From Selaginella moellendorffii (lineage: Eukaryota; Streptophyta; Lycopodiopsida; Selaginellales; Selaginellaceae): DNA of 64,000 nucleotides. Shown piece after piece: positions 1 to 11,645 of this stretch. The position numbers and the translations under genes were made by a program. The notes below the pieces were generated by a model, which saw only the letters and a list, made by a program, of their open reading frames with translations, searched no databases and was not told where the DNA came from. Numbering within the stretch: position 1 is the first letter of the stretch; the number at the start of each line of letters is the position of its first letter. The stretch spans positions 1,165,674 through 1,229,673 of the forward strand of contig NW_003314261.1 of NCBI RefSeq assembly GCF_000143415.4. Reading direction: 5' to 3'.

Positions 1-43
1 AGAAAAGCGAAGACCAGCAAGGAAGTGAGGGTGTTTTACCATT

Positions 44-1295
44 TTACAAAGAAACAACATCTTCGTTGCGCTTGCTGTTTTTACTCGTTCGTGGCTTCCT
101 CTGAGTATGTAAATGTGATGGAAGAAGCTTTTGATGCGAAGACAGCTCCGCAATGAACAGAACAGCGTGAGCCCAGCCAGCGTACGCTCCGAAACGGCTT
201 ACAAACGCCTGCGCCACGGCGCTGTGCATTTTGGATGTGAGGCGTTGTCCGGCGAGCTCGGGTTTGAGATATTGCACGGCAATCTGTCAAAGAACAAAGA
301 TAATTAGCAAAGACTTTGAAGAAAACTTCACAAGAACTGTGTTTTGTTGGAACCAGTCTTGTGTTCGTGCAGCAACGATTGCACGAACGAAAAACTATGT
401 AAACATGTACCTGCCATACGTGAGTGTCAACTGGAATGGCGTCGTGTTTGTCAAGCGAAAACAGCGACACGCATGCGGCGACCTTGGGACCGATTCCAGG
501 GAGTGTACACAGTGCAGCAGTCGCCTGTTCTAGCGATCCTTCTCTCAAGGACTTCAGCCATTCATCACCACCACTTTCCTTGGAACGCAGGGTCTCCACG
601 GCTCCTACAATATACTTGGCTCTACAAGAAAGAGTTAGAAACAAAGAAGAAGCCACCATCTTTGCTACAAAGAAAAGAAAAGAAGGAAACCTGTATCCAA
701 ACCCAGCGTCTCTAAGTTGTTTCTCGGTGAGGAACGATAGTTGCTCGAGCGACGGGAACTGGAAGAAGGATTGTCCATCCACGCAGCCAAGCGGAGATCC
801 CTGAGTAGCGAGAAAATCCACCATCTTCGTTATCCTCTGGATGTGATTGTTGGAGGAGCATATAAACTGGAAGACGCATTCCACTGGATCCTGCCTCAGC
901 ACTCTCGCCCCTTGAATGTAGGGAGCCACAGCAGCAAATCGCTCGTCCGCGGCACTGAAAGAGCTCCACAGAGCCGCCAGCGACGTATCCAGCGTGAAGA
1001 ATTCTCGCAGCGCCTCCTTGGCGCCTGGAAATTCCGTGTGGAGGCGATAGAGTGTGTCCTGCGGCGTCTGCCGGAGCGAGACGAGGTGAGGCCCCAGAGC
1101 TCCCGTGAACACGCCGGGACTTGTTTGCTTCCACAAGAATGTCTGACCTGTGAGGAGCGTGAGGGCGAGATTGAGCTCCACTGGAGGAACGCTGAGGCTC
1201 CGCCATTCTTCCCGCGCCCGCGGCTTCTTCGTGATTCTCTCCGGCGTGGCGACAGCGATCGCGAAGCTCAAGCTCCGCTTAGCGATGGGCGCCAT
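44..1295 (-). CDS. OGG1: 8-oxoguanine DNA glycosylase/AP lyase (OGG1)
   Basis: Nuclear base-excision-repair enzyme that removes 8-oxoguanine and cleaves the abasic site. Three exons fit: 1295-691, 621-411 and 283-44, with GT-AG introns of 69 and 127 nt. They close in frame at 351 aa, close to the length of plant OGG1 proteins. The N-terminal half is the OGG_N beta fold. The helix-hairpin-helix GIGPKVA places the catalytic lysine at about residue 248, and PVDTHVW places the activating aspartate at about 267; both are present. A lysine-rich C-terminal tail follows, possibly nuclear targeting. The gene is head to head with UTP7, with only 47 bp between the two ATGs. Family recognition is secure; the last intron is slightly longer than neighbouring introns. 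Confidence 0.93.
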
Positions 1296-1342
1296 TTTCT
1301 CTTTTAGGGCAGGAAGGAGGATTTAGGGTTTATGCGAGGGAA
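1296..1342. promoter_or_regulatory. 47-bp bidirectional intergenic gap with telo-box
   Basis: This is all the DNA between the divergent start codons of OGG1 and UTP7, so 5' UTRs and core promoters must overlap one another or the genes. It holds a telo-box (TTAGGGTTT at 1323-1331). Telo-boxes are known to be enriched upstream of plant ribosome-biogenesis genes, which suits UTP7. No clear TATA box is visible. Confidence 0.6.
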
Positions 1343-3418
1343 ATGGTTGCGCCTGGCGGCAAACACAAGCGCTTCTTCGAGGTCGGCGATAGCGATGAGA
1401 ATGTGAGTGGTTTCGCAGCTCTGCTCGCTCTGATCAATCGTTTCTTCTTAGAAATCGGATGAGGGGCCGAAGAAGCAGCGCAAGGAATTGGATCCCGACG
1501 TCGAGAAGCGATTGATTGAAGCCAAAGTGAAAGCAGTGCGTGGATTTATTGTAGCTCTAGAGGTTGTGATTGATCTTTGCCTTTGCAGCTTCCCCAAAGC
1601 AATGAGAACACCGACACTATCAAGCCGAAAATCAGGAAATACAATCGGGGAGAACGACTCTCCGTGAAAGTAAGATGGAAATTATTTTCTGTGATGCTAC
1701 TTGGCTAAAATTCTTGGTTCGCAGGGATTGAAAGACAAGAAGCTCAAGTCTCAGCTCAAAACCAAAGAAGATTTGTTTGAGAAATCTGCTCTTACAGCCG
1801 CGAAAGTAGAGCAAGTAAGGTTTTTTTTTTCTTCTACTCTTTTGATACATTCCTAGCTTTAACGTTGAGCTTTCTTCAGTGGCTTCTACCGAGCGAAGGT
1901 GGAGCTTTAGAGGCGGACGATGGAGAAAATACCTATGACTACACTCAAGAAGACATCGTGAAGAACGTTGATATTTCAAGCGCGCACAAAGCATTTGATC
2001 TCAGACTTCCAGGTTTGCAAGTAATCTTTCTCTCCCGTCAGCTATTGGTTTGTTTCTTCTTCTTTTCTGCTGCAGACTTGGGTCCTTACACGATAGATTA
2101 CACTCACAGTGGTCGATATGCGCTTATTGGCGGCCGGAAAGGACACCTTGCCGTGATCGATTGGAAAACTAAGTATCTCATGATGGAAACTCAAGTGAAA
2201 GAGACTACACGCGATATCAAGTTCCTGCACAACGAGCAGTTTTTTGCTGCTGCTCAGAGCAAGTAAGTGCTTTCTTACGTTTGCGTGGATTTCATTTTTC
2301 TTTGTAGATATATTTACATCTACGATAAAAAGGGCGCTGAAGTCCACTGCCTAAAGGTAAATAGATCAAACTTACATGCAAAAGTATCGATGCTTGTTCT
2401 GCTGCAGGAATTTGTAGCTCCACTGAAACTGGAGTTCCTTCGACACCACTTTCTCCTAGTCAGCACCAACAAGGCCGGAGTCCTTCACTACCAGGACACA
2501 AGCACGGGTCAGATAGTGGCAAATTACTCTACGAGACTGGGACCTTGCCGTGTTCTTCGAGCGAATCCTTACAATGCCGTTGTGAGCCTGGGCCACAGCA
2601 ACGGGACAGTGACTCTGTGGACTCCAAACATGGGTACACCTTTGGTGAGGATGCTGTGTCACAGAGGCGCTGTGACTTCCACGGCATTCGACATGGGAGG
2701 GAGCTATATGGTAACAGCAGGCGCAGACGCGAGGATCAAAGTCTGGGACATACGAAAGATGCAGGCTCTTCATTCCTACATGGCGTTTCAGTCGACCAAG
2801 TCACTAGACGTAAGCCAGAAAGGCTTGCTCGCGGTCGGCAGTGGCTCCACGATCGAGATCTGGAAGGATGCGTTTCAAGTCAAGCAGGAAAAGCCATACA
2901 TGAAGCACAAGCTCTTCCAGAACTCGACCATCCAGGATTTGAGCTTCTGTCCATACGAAGACGTGGTTGGGATTGGTCACACAGGGGGAGTGACATCCAT
3001 TCTCGTCCCCGGCTCGGGAGAGCCAAACTTCGACAGCTTCGTGGCGAATCCTTTCCAGACAGTGAAGCAGCGGCACGAAGCGGAGGTCCACGCGCTCCTG
3101 GACAAGCTCCAGCCGCAGACGATCATGCTGGATCCTCAGAAGTTTGGAGCGGTGGACAAGAACCCCCGGAAGAACTTGCGGGAGCAGGAAGAAGAGGAGG
3201 ACGAGTCGAAGAAGATCCAAGGCCAGAAGAAGGCCAAGCGCAAGACCAAAGGCCGGAACAAAGTTGGCAAGAGAATGGCGAAGAAACAATTGGAGGCTTT
3301 CGGCACGAAGCGATCGATAATTCGCGAGCAGCAGCAGCAGCAAAAGCAAATGAAAGGAGCTCTCGTGAAGGAACGAGAGGAGCCTTTGCCACGAGCGCTC
3401 GAACGCTTTGCTAGCTAG
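1343..3418 (+). CDS. UTP7: U3 snoRNP WD40 protein UTP7 / WDR46 (BING4 family)
   Basis: Nucleolar component of the small-subunit processome, needed for early 18S rRNA maturation. Eight exons fit: 1343-1402, 1452-1535, 1589-1669, 1725-1814, 1880-2012, 2076-2262, 2308-2356 and 2408-3418. All are GT-AG and they total 564 aa. The N-terminus is basic. The central WD40 propeller runs from the conserved LGPYTIDYTHSGRY segment through repeats such as GADARIKVWD. The BING4 C-terminal domain follows, with LDPQKFGAVD. The tail is lysine-rich with a short polyglutamine run and looks like a nucleolar-targeting or RNA-contacting end. Length and domain order match the family. A telo-box lies just upstream of the start. 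Confidence 0.94.
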
Positions 3419-4131
3419 ATCAACCAACGGCCCAGGTCGATTTGAGTGTCTCAGAATTCTAGAATATTCTCACAATGGAGCGGAATATGCTCCTTTCAGA
3501 ATATCCTTATGCGCTCTAGAAGATTCTCATAAAAACCCATAACAAACCCTAACAGCATGATTTGGATTTGTCTCCGTTACTACTGACATGCTCGATTTGG
3601 ATTGTCAATAACTACTTGGATGTTCTTGCCACCAAATTTTCAAAGAAGCAGACTATCAAACCAAAGGTTTAATCAACGTACGAATACCGTTAGAATCAAC
3701 GGCTTGGATCGAGCGAGCAAGAGAGAGACACAGGGACAGGGGAAAAAGGAAGTCTGTTTGATTGGCTTGCCAGCTGGTATGAGATCCAACGGTGCTCTAC
3801 GGACAAAGGTTTAGCTATTTGGACCTCCACACAGTCGAGAGCAAGGGCGCTGGCTAGGCGCTGTGAGGGCGGCGGGGTTTTGGATTGGAGATCGCGATCG
3901 ATCTGCCTAGGGTATGGATTTTTTGACGGGATCCTTGGAATTTCTTGCATTGTTTCGCGGGATTGCGGCATTGTTGCTGTGATTCTGTGCGCTTCGGTGC
4001 TTGTTTTGTGTGATTTGATGCTCGGGAGGGTCAGATCTCGCCTGCATTCTTCGATTTGCCCCCCCAGGAACATTCCATTGGGCCCTAATGGGATTATTGG
4101 AATTCATGCCGCTTTTCAGATGAACAATGCG
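3419..4131. promoter_or_regulatory. Intergenic region and probable CGR-like promoter; heat-shock-element-like motifs and telo-box
   Basis: There is no gene here. Positions 3457-3469 read TTCTAGAATATTC, a perfect three-unit TTCnnGAAnnTTC heat-shock element. Positions 3514-3526 (CTCTAGAAGATTC) are one base short of a second. A telo-box (AAACCCTAA) lies at 3544-3552. The motifs lie nearer the UTP7 stop than the next ATG, so which gene they serve, if any, is unknown. A GC-richer stretch at about 3840-4130 is probably 5' UTR of the next gene. Confidence 0.4.
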
Positions 4132-5371
4132 ATGTCTCGGCGTCCGAGAAGGTCCTCGGACGATTCGGGAGGCAATGGATTGTCCAGCTCCGCGCAGGCT
4201 CAGAGCAAATCGGACTCCTCTTCGCTAGTCTCCGCCTGCGTTCTATTCGTCGTAAGTAGGCTGCCAAATTTCTTCTTTCTTTTTTGTATCCTACGAACTA
4301 TTGTTCTATTGGCTCGTTCTTCTAAAGCCTTCCTTTGTTTTTCCCAGGTTATGGTGTTGTTTTTCGTCTACCTCTTCGGGCCCTCAAGTATGTGATCCAT
4401 TTCTTCTTCTATGCTTTGGGACTAAATCGCATCACTTCGTTCATTGTAGCCTTCCAGCACCACTCAAAGACTTCGCCATCCTCGGCTGTAGCAACAGCAA
4501 GGAAGCTCAATCCATCCTTACTTCTGCGCTCGCTTCCAGTGGAAACTCATACGCATGACACTGAAGAGGAGGATCAGCACGAACAGCTAAAGTCCATTGC
4601 TGGTACTCACTATTCGTTTTCTTCCTGTTGTTCAACTTGAGAGCTTTTTCTCTTTAGACAATAACTCGGAGGAAGCGTCTGCTGGAGTGCTGGACGCTCT
4701 ACCGTTGCTGCAAGAGGTGTATGGAAAACACATGAAAGCAGTTCTTCACATCGGACCGCAGACGTGTAACGTCGTCGCCAGGCTGCTTCAAGACGAAGGC
4801 GGACAGGCATGGGGTGTGGAACCATCGGAGATGACAAATCCAAGCTCGGTTTGCAAGAGCCTCGTCAAGAAGGGATTAGTCCGTATTGCGGACGTTCACC
4901 GGGGACTCCCATACAGATCAAAGTCATTCTCCCTGGTCCTGGCAAGCAACACACTCGAGCACTTGACATCTCGCCAGCTGAACAGAACACTTCCGGAGCT
5001 AGCTCGACTAACCAGCCATGCCATCGTTGCTTTCATCTGTAAGCCTTCTCTATCTTGTTTCACGTCTTTCCAGCATCCTCTCGTCTCTAACGCGCTGAAT
5101 TCTTGCACAGCTAGTCAGCCATCGCAAGTATCATCGGCCAGGCAGCTCCAAGCGGCACTAAAATCCGTAAGAAAAGTTTTTCTATGTGCTTTCGCTGATG
5201 ATCTTTGGACAGATCAAGAGCCACAACCGGACGTGGTGGTCTCGCAAATTCGAGACGGCCGGACTCGACGAAGACGAGGAGATGAGCAAAGGATTTGCCA
5301 GCCTCCAGTTGCAAAGATCGTATAGAAGTTCCGACTATATTTTCCATCTCCTTCCTCGGCAATTCGATTAG
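4132..5371 (+). CDS. Golgi pectin methyltransferase, CGR2/CGR3-like
   Basis: Predicted type II Golgi membrane protein of the CGR2/CGR3 family, which promotes homogalacturonan methylesterification in plant cell walls. Six exons fit: 4132-4251, 4348-4387, 4450-4602, 4658-5038, 5111-5166 and 5213-5371, giving 302 aa. The MSRRP start matches the Arabidopsis proteins; an in-frame ATG at 4120 would add four residues. One membrane anchor spans about residues 32-50. The methyltransferase-like core includes VLHIGPQTC, AWGVEPSE, KGLVRIADV and LPYRSKSFSLVLASN, all family signatures, then the RTWWSRKFE tail. The stalk between anchor and core is longer than in Arabidopsis. Function is by family only. Confidence 0.88.
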
Positions 5372-5556
5372 CCCAAGAGCTCGTCCACTACTACTACTGC
5401 TATAAAACGATATTAACATGCCACAGTGCGTGGCAAGTTTTTGGTAAGTATAATGAATAGAATGTATAACGTTTTAAGTTTGACTAGAGAAATATGGTCA
5501 ACTCTACATGGTCAAACTAGTAGTTTACCTCTAAGAACGATTCGCTGGATATGCGC

Positions 5557-5569
5557 TTAGGGTTAGGGT
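5557..5569 (+). promoter_or_regulatory. Tandem telomeric/telo-box motif
   Basis: The sequence TTAGGGTTAGGGT lies 36 bp upstream of the next start codon. It is a doubled telo-box on the reverse strand, in the position expected for a plant core-promoter or 5' UTR element. Functional status is inferred from position and motif only. Confidence 0.45.
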
Positions 5570-5604
5570 GAGGAGAAGGGGATGACGAGCGTAGCGTAGA
5601 GGTA

Positions 5605-8600
5605 ATGGATGATGCGCTCAGCACTGAGCATCTGAGAGCATTGGCCTTCGCTTCAATCCCTGAAACGTCTCGGAGATCGTATCGCTGGATCAGGGCTGCT
5701 GCTGCGATCGACGAGAAGGAAGAAGGGGAGCTGTCATCGGATGAGAACGCAGATTGTATGGTAGGGCAATGGATTCCTCTCTCGATTTGCGGCTGTTCTT
5801 GAAGCTAGATATTTCGATGCAGGCCAAGCGCAAGGTGAGCGGCAACCACAAGAAGAAGAAGAAAGCAGCGGCAGCTGCGCAGCAATCGAGCGCCTCGCCG
5901 ACTGGAGTGCCGCATTTGCCATTGGATTTGAAGGTAGCAGGGGCGGCAGCAGCACAATCCTTTGGTAAATAGTTTCCTTTTCCATTCCATTTCTCTGGCC
6001 TAGAGTTTTTATAGTATCTACGCAGTGTATCGGCCGCCAGCAAGCACACCGCTGCAAAAGCAAGTGAGTAAAAAATGCCAGTGCTTATCTTCTCTTTTGT
6101 TTCTTGCTTTCCGCAGCGCTAAAGTTTCGCTGTGTTCTTTTGATTCTTTCATCTTCTCTTGGTTTTCTCAGTGCTAAAGTTTCGTCCTGATATTTTCAGG
6201 TCACGAACACTGTTAGTGAAACTCCGCCAGAGATTCCTCAGAAGAACCATTCCATTCCATTCGACAAAGGAGCGAACGACTTGCGCATGGGAACCGCGAC
6301 TAAGACGCTTTCTACCACTGGAGGTTTTTGCGATTTATTTCTCGTGTTTTTCGCTGATGCGTTCGTCAGTGTGTGTTCCAGCACAGCTGCCAAATGGAAA
6401 GGCAAACACTCACAAGGCGAGCAACAATGGCCTTGGCGAGAACCCGTTTCTCATCAAGTTTTCGGACGATGAGAGCGATGGAGAAGATGCGAAAGCAACT
6501 TCAGTGAACGCAGCAAAGCCCGCCAGCTTGCGGGTGGAGATTGACCGGATGAAGAAGCAAATTGCTGCTATCGAGCGAGTAAAAGGGAAGTCACTGCCGA
6601 TTTCAAAGAGTACCAGGCCTGCTGCTGGCAGTCACTCCCGGCAAAATCCTCTTGGTCCGAAGGACTGTGGAACCCAGACCAATCTGGACCTTTTGAGGAA
6701 ACAAATAGCATCGAAGGAGGTTGAAATTCAGCAGCAGAGGCAACGAAGAGAGGTCGTAAATAACTCAACCAACACCTCTAGTCTTCCAGACTCAAGCTTA
6801 CCAGCTTCAAACAACGCGAGTTTTCCGGTTACCGATAATGTATTTTCTCCAGCGACTCAGCAAAACCTGGGAACTCTGGGACCGTCATCCAACACCAGGC
6901 CGGGAGATTCGAGACCTTTGGCAGTTCAGACGATGGATACGTCGACGCACGGTGGGGGGGATAGCATAGGCATCAAGCGTGGTGCCGATAAGGCCATGCA
7001 GGAGGAGGAAGCCAGTACCAAAAGGCAAAAGCTACCAGGTGCTGTGGAAAACGCCTGCGCAGAGGTCTTGCCGCAAAGCGGATGCCTGGAGGTGGCCAAT
7101 CTGTCGACGGAACAAAGGTCGGCTGGCGGACAAACCATGGGCAGTCTTGAGATCGCCGTCGCTGGTATTTCTAGAAGTAAACCGTCGGTTGCGGAACTAG
7201 CCCTGGAAGAAGAAGCGGTTGACAAGGAGTTGGAGTTGGCACAGCACCATCGACACATGTGTGAGATTCGAGAACGCCTGGCTAGGAAAGCGTATCGGGA
7301 AGCCCAAGAAGCGTTGAAGGTGGCTACTGCGAACTGCGACAAACTTCATCGGCGGAGGGATATAATTTCGTTGAAAGTCACAGCAGCTGAAATGAGGTGT
7401 GATGTTATGGAGGAGGGCCGGCCTCTCGAATTAGCTCAAACTTGTTTTGACGCTCCGAAGTTGGACTCCGCCATCGTTCCTTCTGCTGCCGATCAGACAA
7501 ATGTTTCTACTGGCATCGTTACTCGTGACGATGATCCGGCACCTCTTCGCATACTTGAGGAGATCGTTTCAGGACGATCTGTGAGCGAAGCGAAGGAGCT
7601 GGATGCAGACGCAGAGAAGGAGATTGAAACCCAACCTGCCTGTCCGAATGTTCCTGAGAATAATGCTACGAGTTTAATTCAGACGATCACTGCAGAGTCC
7701 GCCGGTAAGCTGGATCATAATTTTGTACGTAAAGTGATCCTCTTTTCTCTTGATGCAGGACTTTGTACCCAGCCACCTGTGGCTTACGATGCTCACGATG
7801 TTTCGAAGGTGATGCTCATATACTTCTATCGATTTATTGTTTTGAAAACTTAATATTTTCTTTTATCAGGCTCCCCTGATCGAAGAGAAGGTACAGGAAG
7901 CTGTAGCAGCTTCAACTTGCGAAGAGGAGGACTTGCAAGGCTCTTCGTCGAGCTCAGAAGAACTCAGAAACAAAATGGACCACCTCGTCGTGGGAAACGA
8001 ATTGGAAACCTCCGGCAGGGAGCCTGTAACTACGCTGGATCCGCTGGAAGACGTCAACGGTGCTGCGAAGCAGGGCAGCTCCACTGAATCTTCGATCGGT
8101 GTAGTTATGGATGACTTGGAAAACACAGGCTTCTCGGTGGAAGTAAGGGACAGCAGTCTGAACGGTACAAAATGGTTTACTAGGTTGTCAGCGGGCCGTT
8201 TGGTTGTTTTTCGGCAATTCATTTTCAAGTCAGCGGTGTGTGGAATTCAAGTGCCAGAAGCAAAGAAGGCATTCGAGGCTACAGCTGAACCTTTCGGCAA
8301 ATACGAAAGTCCTCTGAAGAACTCGACATCGTCTAAAGTATTCGACCCGTTCAAGCCGCTTTGCAAGTACGAGCACCGTGGAAAATGCAACAACGAGCTT
8401 TGCAGTTTTCAGCATGTCAGTCATCACAGGCTGGGATCCATACGGGATAGGCAGGAGGCATCCGAGGAAAATCGAAACAAGCGACAGGCATCCTGGATGC
8501 AGTTCGAAGTGCCAGTGCCGACTTATCGCATCGCTACCTACCTCATGAGAGATTGGCAGGAGATGAATCGCACAAAGTTTTTCAATGTTTCTCCCGTTTC

Positions 8601-10805
8601 TCCCGTCAACTCGTTATACTCGTTCTTGACAACGATATCTATGCAAAGGCCACTACCACAAGACATGCCTTGCATCCTTGATGAGAGGAGTAAATTATTC
8701 AACGAAAACTTTGACGTTTTGCAAGCAGACGTGGTAAATGGAAAACAAATGGTACGTATGCTTTTGGAGTTCCGGGTCAGATTTTTTCTTATGACTTAAA
8801 TTTTCTCAGCTCTCTCGGGAATCTAGTGCCGACGGATGCTTGGACTTGGCTCTAAATATCTTGCAATACGATGTCAACATTGAAAGTTCAAATTGTCTTA
8901 AAAATGTAAGTAGCCATTTACCAGAAGGAGGCAGGTCAGCTTGATGCTGCAGGTAACTCTAGAGGCTACCCTGCTGAGAAGGATATGTGCGTGCTAGGCG
9001 CTACGTGTTTTGTTTAGAGCGTTGGAAGTGAACAAAACGTCGGTGCCTCTATGGGTGGTATATCTGGTTTTAATCTCCATGGAGGATTCAATGACTAAGA
9101 ACGACGACATGTTCCTTCACGCGGTAAAAGCTTTACATCTAAAATTGCGTTTCAACAGTGGACTATGTTCCTGCAGGTGCGACTCAACAAGTACTCGTAC
9201 GACCTTTGGTGTCTTGTTCTTGCCAGCAGAACAAGCCTAGGTGATCTACTCGAGTCATATGACTTGGCTATCCTGTCATTATGCGAAGGAAACAGGCTCA
9301 ATGGCGACGGGCAGAATAGTGCGTGCATCCTCGATTTGGTTTTGAAGATGTTTCACACTTTGGCCATGTCCGAGAACGACGTCTTAAAGTGGATAGACAG
9401 CCTCGTGACTAGTGAAGGAACTTTAAACGGGTGGAAGAGCTCATCAGCTGTCTGGAAGAACTTACAGGCTTCCGAGGCGTGCATCCTCTGGGTTTGCTGC
9501 GCGTACTTCTGTGCCTACGGAACTTTACCAGGATCAGTTATCTCCAGGCTTGGTTGCAAGCAGGAATTGCCTCTTAGCTTGGAATGGGAAACGCCTCAGG
9601 TGGTCAGTGAAGGGATACGATCACGGGTGGTGAAGATGATGAAGACTGCGACAGGTTCTTTAGCGCCGGCAGGGTCCGGGGATGATCTTTCTAAAGAAGT
9701 CTTGGCAGTAAACTTTATCAGGTTTTTGGTGGCCTTTGAGGATGTCGAGTATGCTTCAAACTATTGCCAGCAAGCGGTGCAACTACATCCGTGCTCAGTG
9801 GAGCTGGTAGTTCTTTGTGCGAACGTCCAAAGGTTACGAGGGGGCTGTAAATCCGGGCTGGCGGTTTTTCAGAGCACGTTGTCTAAGTGGCCAAATAAAA
9901 GACCTGGCGTTCAGGCCCTGTGGAATCAGTACGCTGGCCATGCTTTGGAATGGGAAGGGGAGGAGAGGGCGCTAGTTATACTTCAGGAGTGCTCAACGAG
10001 GGAGGCAAGGAATGGACAGACGGACGGGTTGACGTTGTCAACGGGCTCCAAGAGTGTCGAGGATTCCACTTTCTCATTGGTGAACATCGCTCTTTTGGAG
10101 TCATTACGGGGGCGATCGCACGAGGCTCAAGTCGCTCTAGAGAAAGCACTGTCGTCGACGCATGCTGGCACGCATTGCTGGCTGGAGTTTGCCGCCTTCA
10201 AGCTCTCGGCTATAGGTGGTTGTAACTTTCAGGACGTGTTCACGAGCATCTTGGACAGGTGCCATATGCAGTCACGGTTGTCGCCAAAGCTAACTCCTCT
10301 CGGACGGGGCTTTCTAAAGGGCATCAAGAAGCGCAGGATCCGCTGTTTCATAGACACATTGCTCGGGCCAGTTCCTTCCGACTATTCCTTCGTCAATTCC
10401 TTGCTGCGCATGTGTTCCGGCCCAGAGCTACTTCCACGCGACCAGCCAGAGTTTTCCAGGCACTTTGGTGGCGGACTTTTGGAGTTGTTTCCATCGAACT
10501 CCGTCCTGGCGTTGGCCTTTTGTAAGGCGCTCAACACTTCGGATGGCTTCAGTCCTGCAGCAGCAGCCTGGGCTGGTTCGCTTCTTGTGACGTCCTTGCG
10601 GCTCTCTGCTGCTCCCGAAAGATTGTGGCTGGAGGCCGGGGATTGGCTTCAACAGGTTGGTCTGGAAGACTGCTGCGAGAGCTTCTACAGGAATGCTCTT
10701 GCGGCCTATCCGTTTTCGGTTGGTCTGTGGCGACGCTTTATATCTCGAGCAGGGAACCCGGAGGCTGCCGCCGAAGCTGCAAAAGGAGCAGGATTGACGC
10801 TATGA
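5605..10805 (+). CDS. ZFC3H1: ZFC3H1-like putative zinc-finger protein with helical (TPR/HAT-like) C-terminal half
   Basis: Plant relative of ZFC3H1, the zinc-finger scaffold that links the MTR4-exosome to polyadenylated nuclear RNA. Exons used: 5605-5760, 5823-5964, 6026-6063, 6200-6323, 6382-7704, 7759-7808, 7870-8751, 8810-8905, 8998-9123 and 9177-10805, giving 1,521 aa. The N-terminus has the acidic EEGELSSDEN motif typical of this family, then a lysine run. Residues about 540-640 of the low-complexity region are coiled-coil-like. The C-x7-C-x4-C-x3-H finger (CKYEHRGKCNNELCSFQH) is at about residue 775. The rest is HAT/TPR-like helices, starting near ALRVLFRALEVNKTS. An 87-nt in-frame stretch at 8143-8229 has GT-AG ends and an intron-like composition; removing it would give 1,492 aa. 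Confidence 0.85.
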
Positions 10806-11645
10806 GGTATGGAGAGCGCTGGAGTGGAAAGCTGGAAGAATTCCAACGTTCCTCGAGTCCGATATTGGTCTACCTTCCATTTCTTTTACTTTGCTTCTGC
10901 TATCTTCTTCATTGAGACTTACAGCGGATTGTCTTGTGCAGCAAACGTCACTGGACGATAGGAGCGTTCGTTGTAAGACTTAGCATTGTCACGAGCTTGA
11001 CGAGCATTTATTTGCATCTGTTTTGCAGGTGACTGCGCTCGACGGCAAGGAGAAGACAGGTATATACTTCTTGTTTCGGTTGGTTCTCACTTTTCTATCG
11101 CATTCCAGGTAACTTTCTCTCGCGGAAGTTTTCTCGTGAAAAGGTAAACTTTGTGTTTCTTGGTTGCTTGCAATTCCCTTCACCGTGTGGAATTACTGCC
11201 GGAGCACTCGAGAGTCACAGAGTTTTGGTGGTCGATACTAGTACTGGGTGGGGAAAGAAAAAAAAACAGGTGTACAGCGGAGCCGAGGTACCATTTTAGT
11301 TGGCTGCCTAGTTTTGATGGTTTAGAAGGATAATAGATAACAGCAATATAGTCTAGCGGACGACTTCTACATTTTTCTTCTTCGTTTTGTTAGAGGCTTG
11401 GGGCATTCGGGCTTTAGCACGCATAGCTTTAGTCTCTACAGGTTTTCAGCTCTGGAGGGTGAAGCAGAGAGGGATGGAGAGACAGATATCCATGGAAGAA
11501 GAGAAAGATACTCCAGGAGAAAAGATATCCAAGAGACAGATATCCAGAGATTGAACGAAGAAGAAAGATATCCAGGGAATGCAAGAGAACCTGCTAGAAA
11601 AAAGGAAAAAGATCTCCAGGGAAACTGGGAAGGCAGAGGCTTCGT
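10806..11645. other. Intergenic/3' UTR region without a recognisable gene
   Basis: This lies between the convergent ZFC3H1-like and cyclophilin genes. The sequence is T-rich with several possible splice signals, so a spliced 3' UTR is possible. I see no coding homology. The last 170 bp hold the purine-rich repeat listed separately. Confidence 0.5.
11484..11620 (+). repeat. Degenerate purine-rich AGATATCCA repeat
   Basis: About six imperfect copies of an AGATATCCAGG-like unit occur at roughly 11484, 11504, 11522, 11537, 11565 and 11609, separated by GA-rich spacers. It lies just beyond the 3' end of the cyclophilin gene. It can be read through as an open frame on both strands, but the composition is repeat-like, not coding-like. 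Confidence 0.6.

Noticed and set aside
712-1307. Long open frames overlapping OGG1 on both strands
   Set aside because: Shadows of a GC-rich coding exon; only the 81-1295 frame has OGG1 similarity and consistent splicing.
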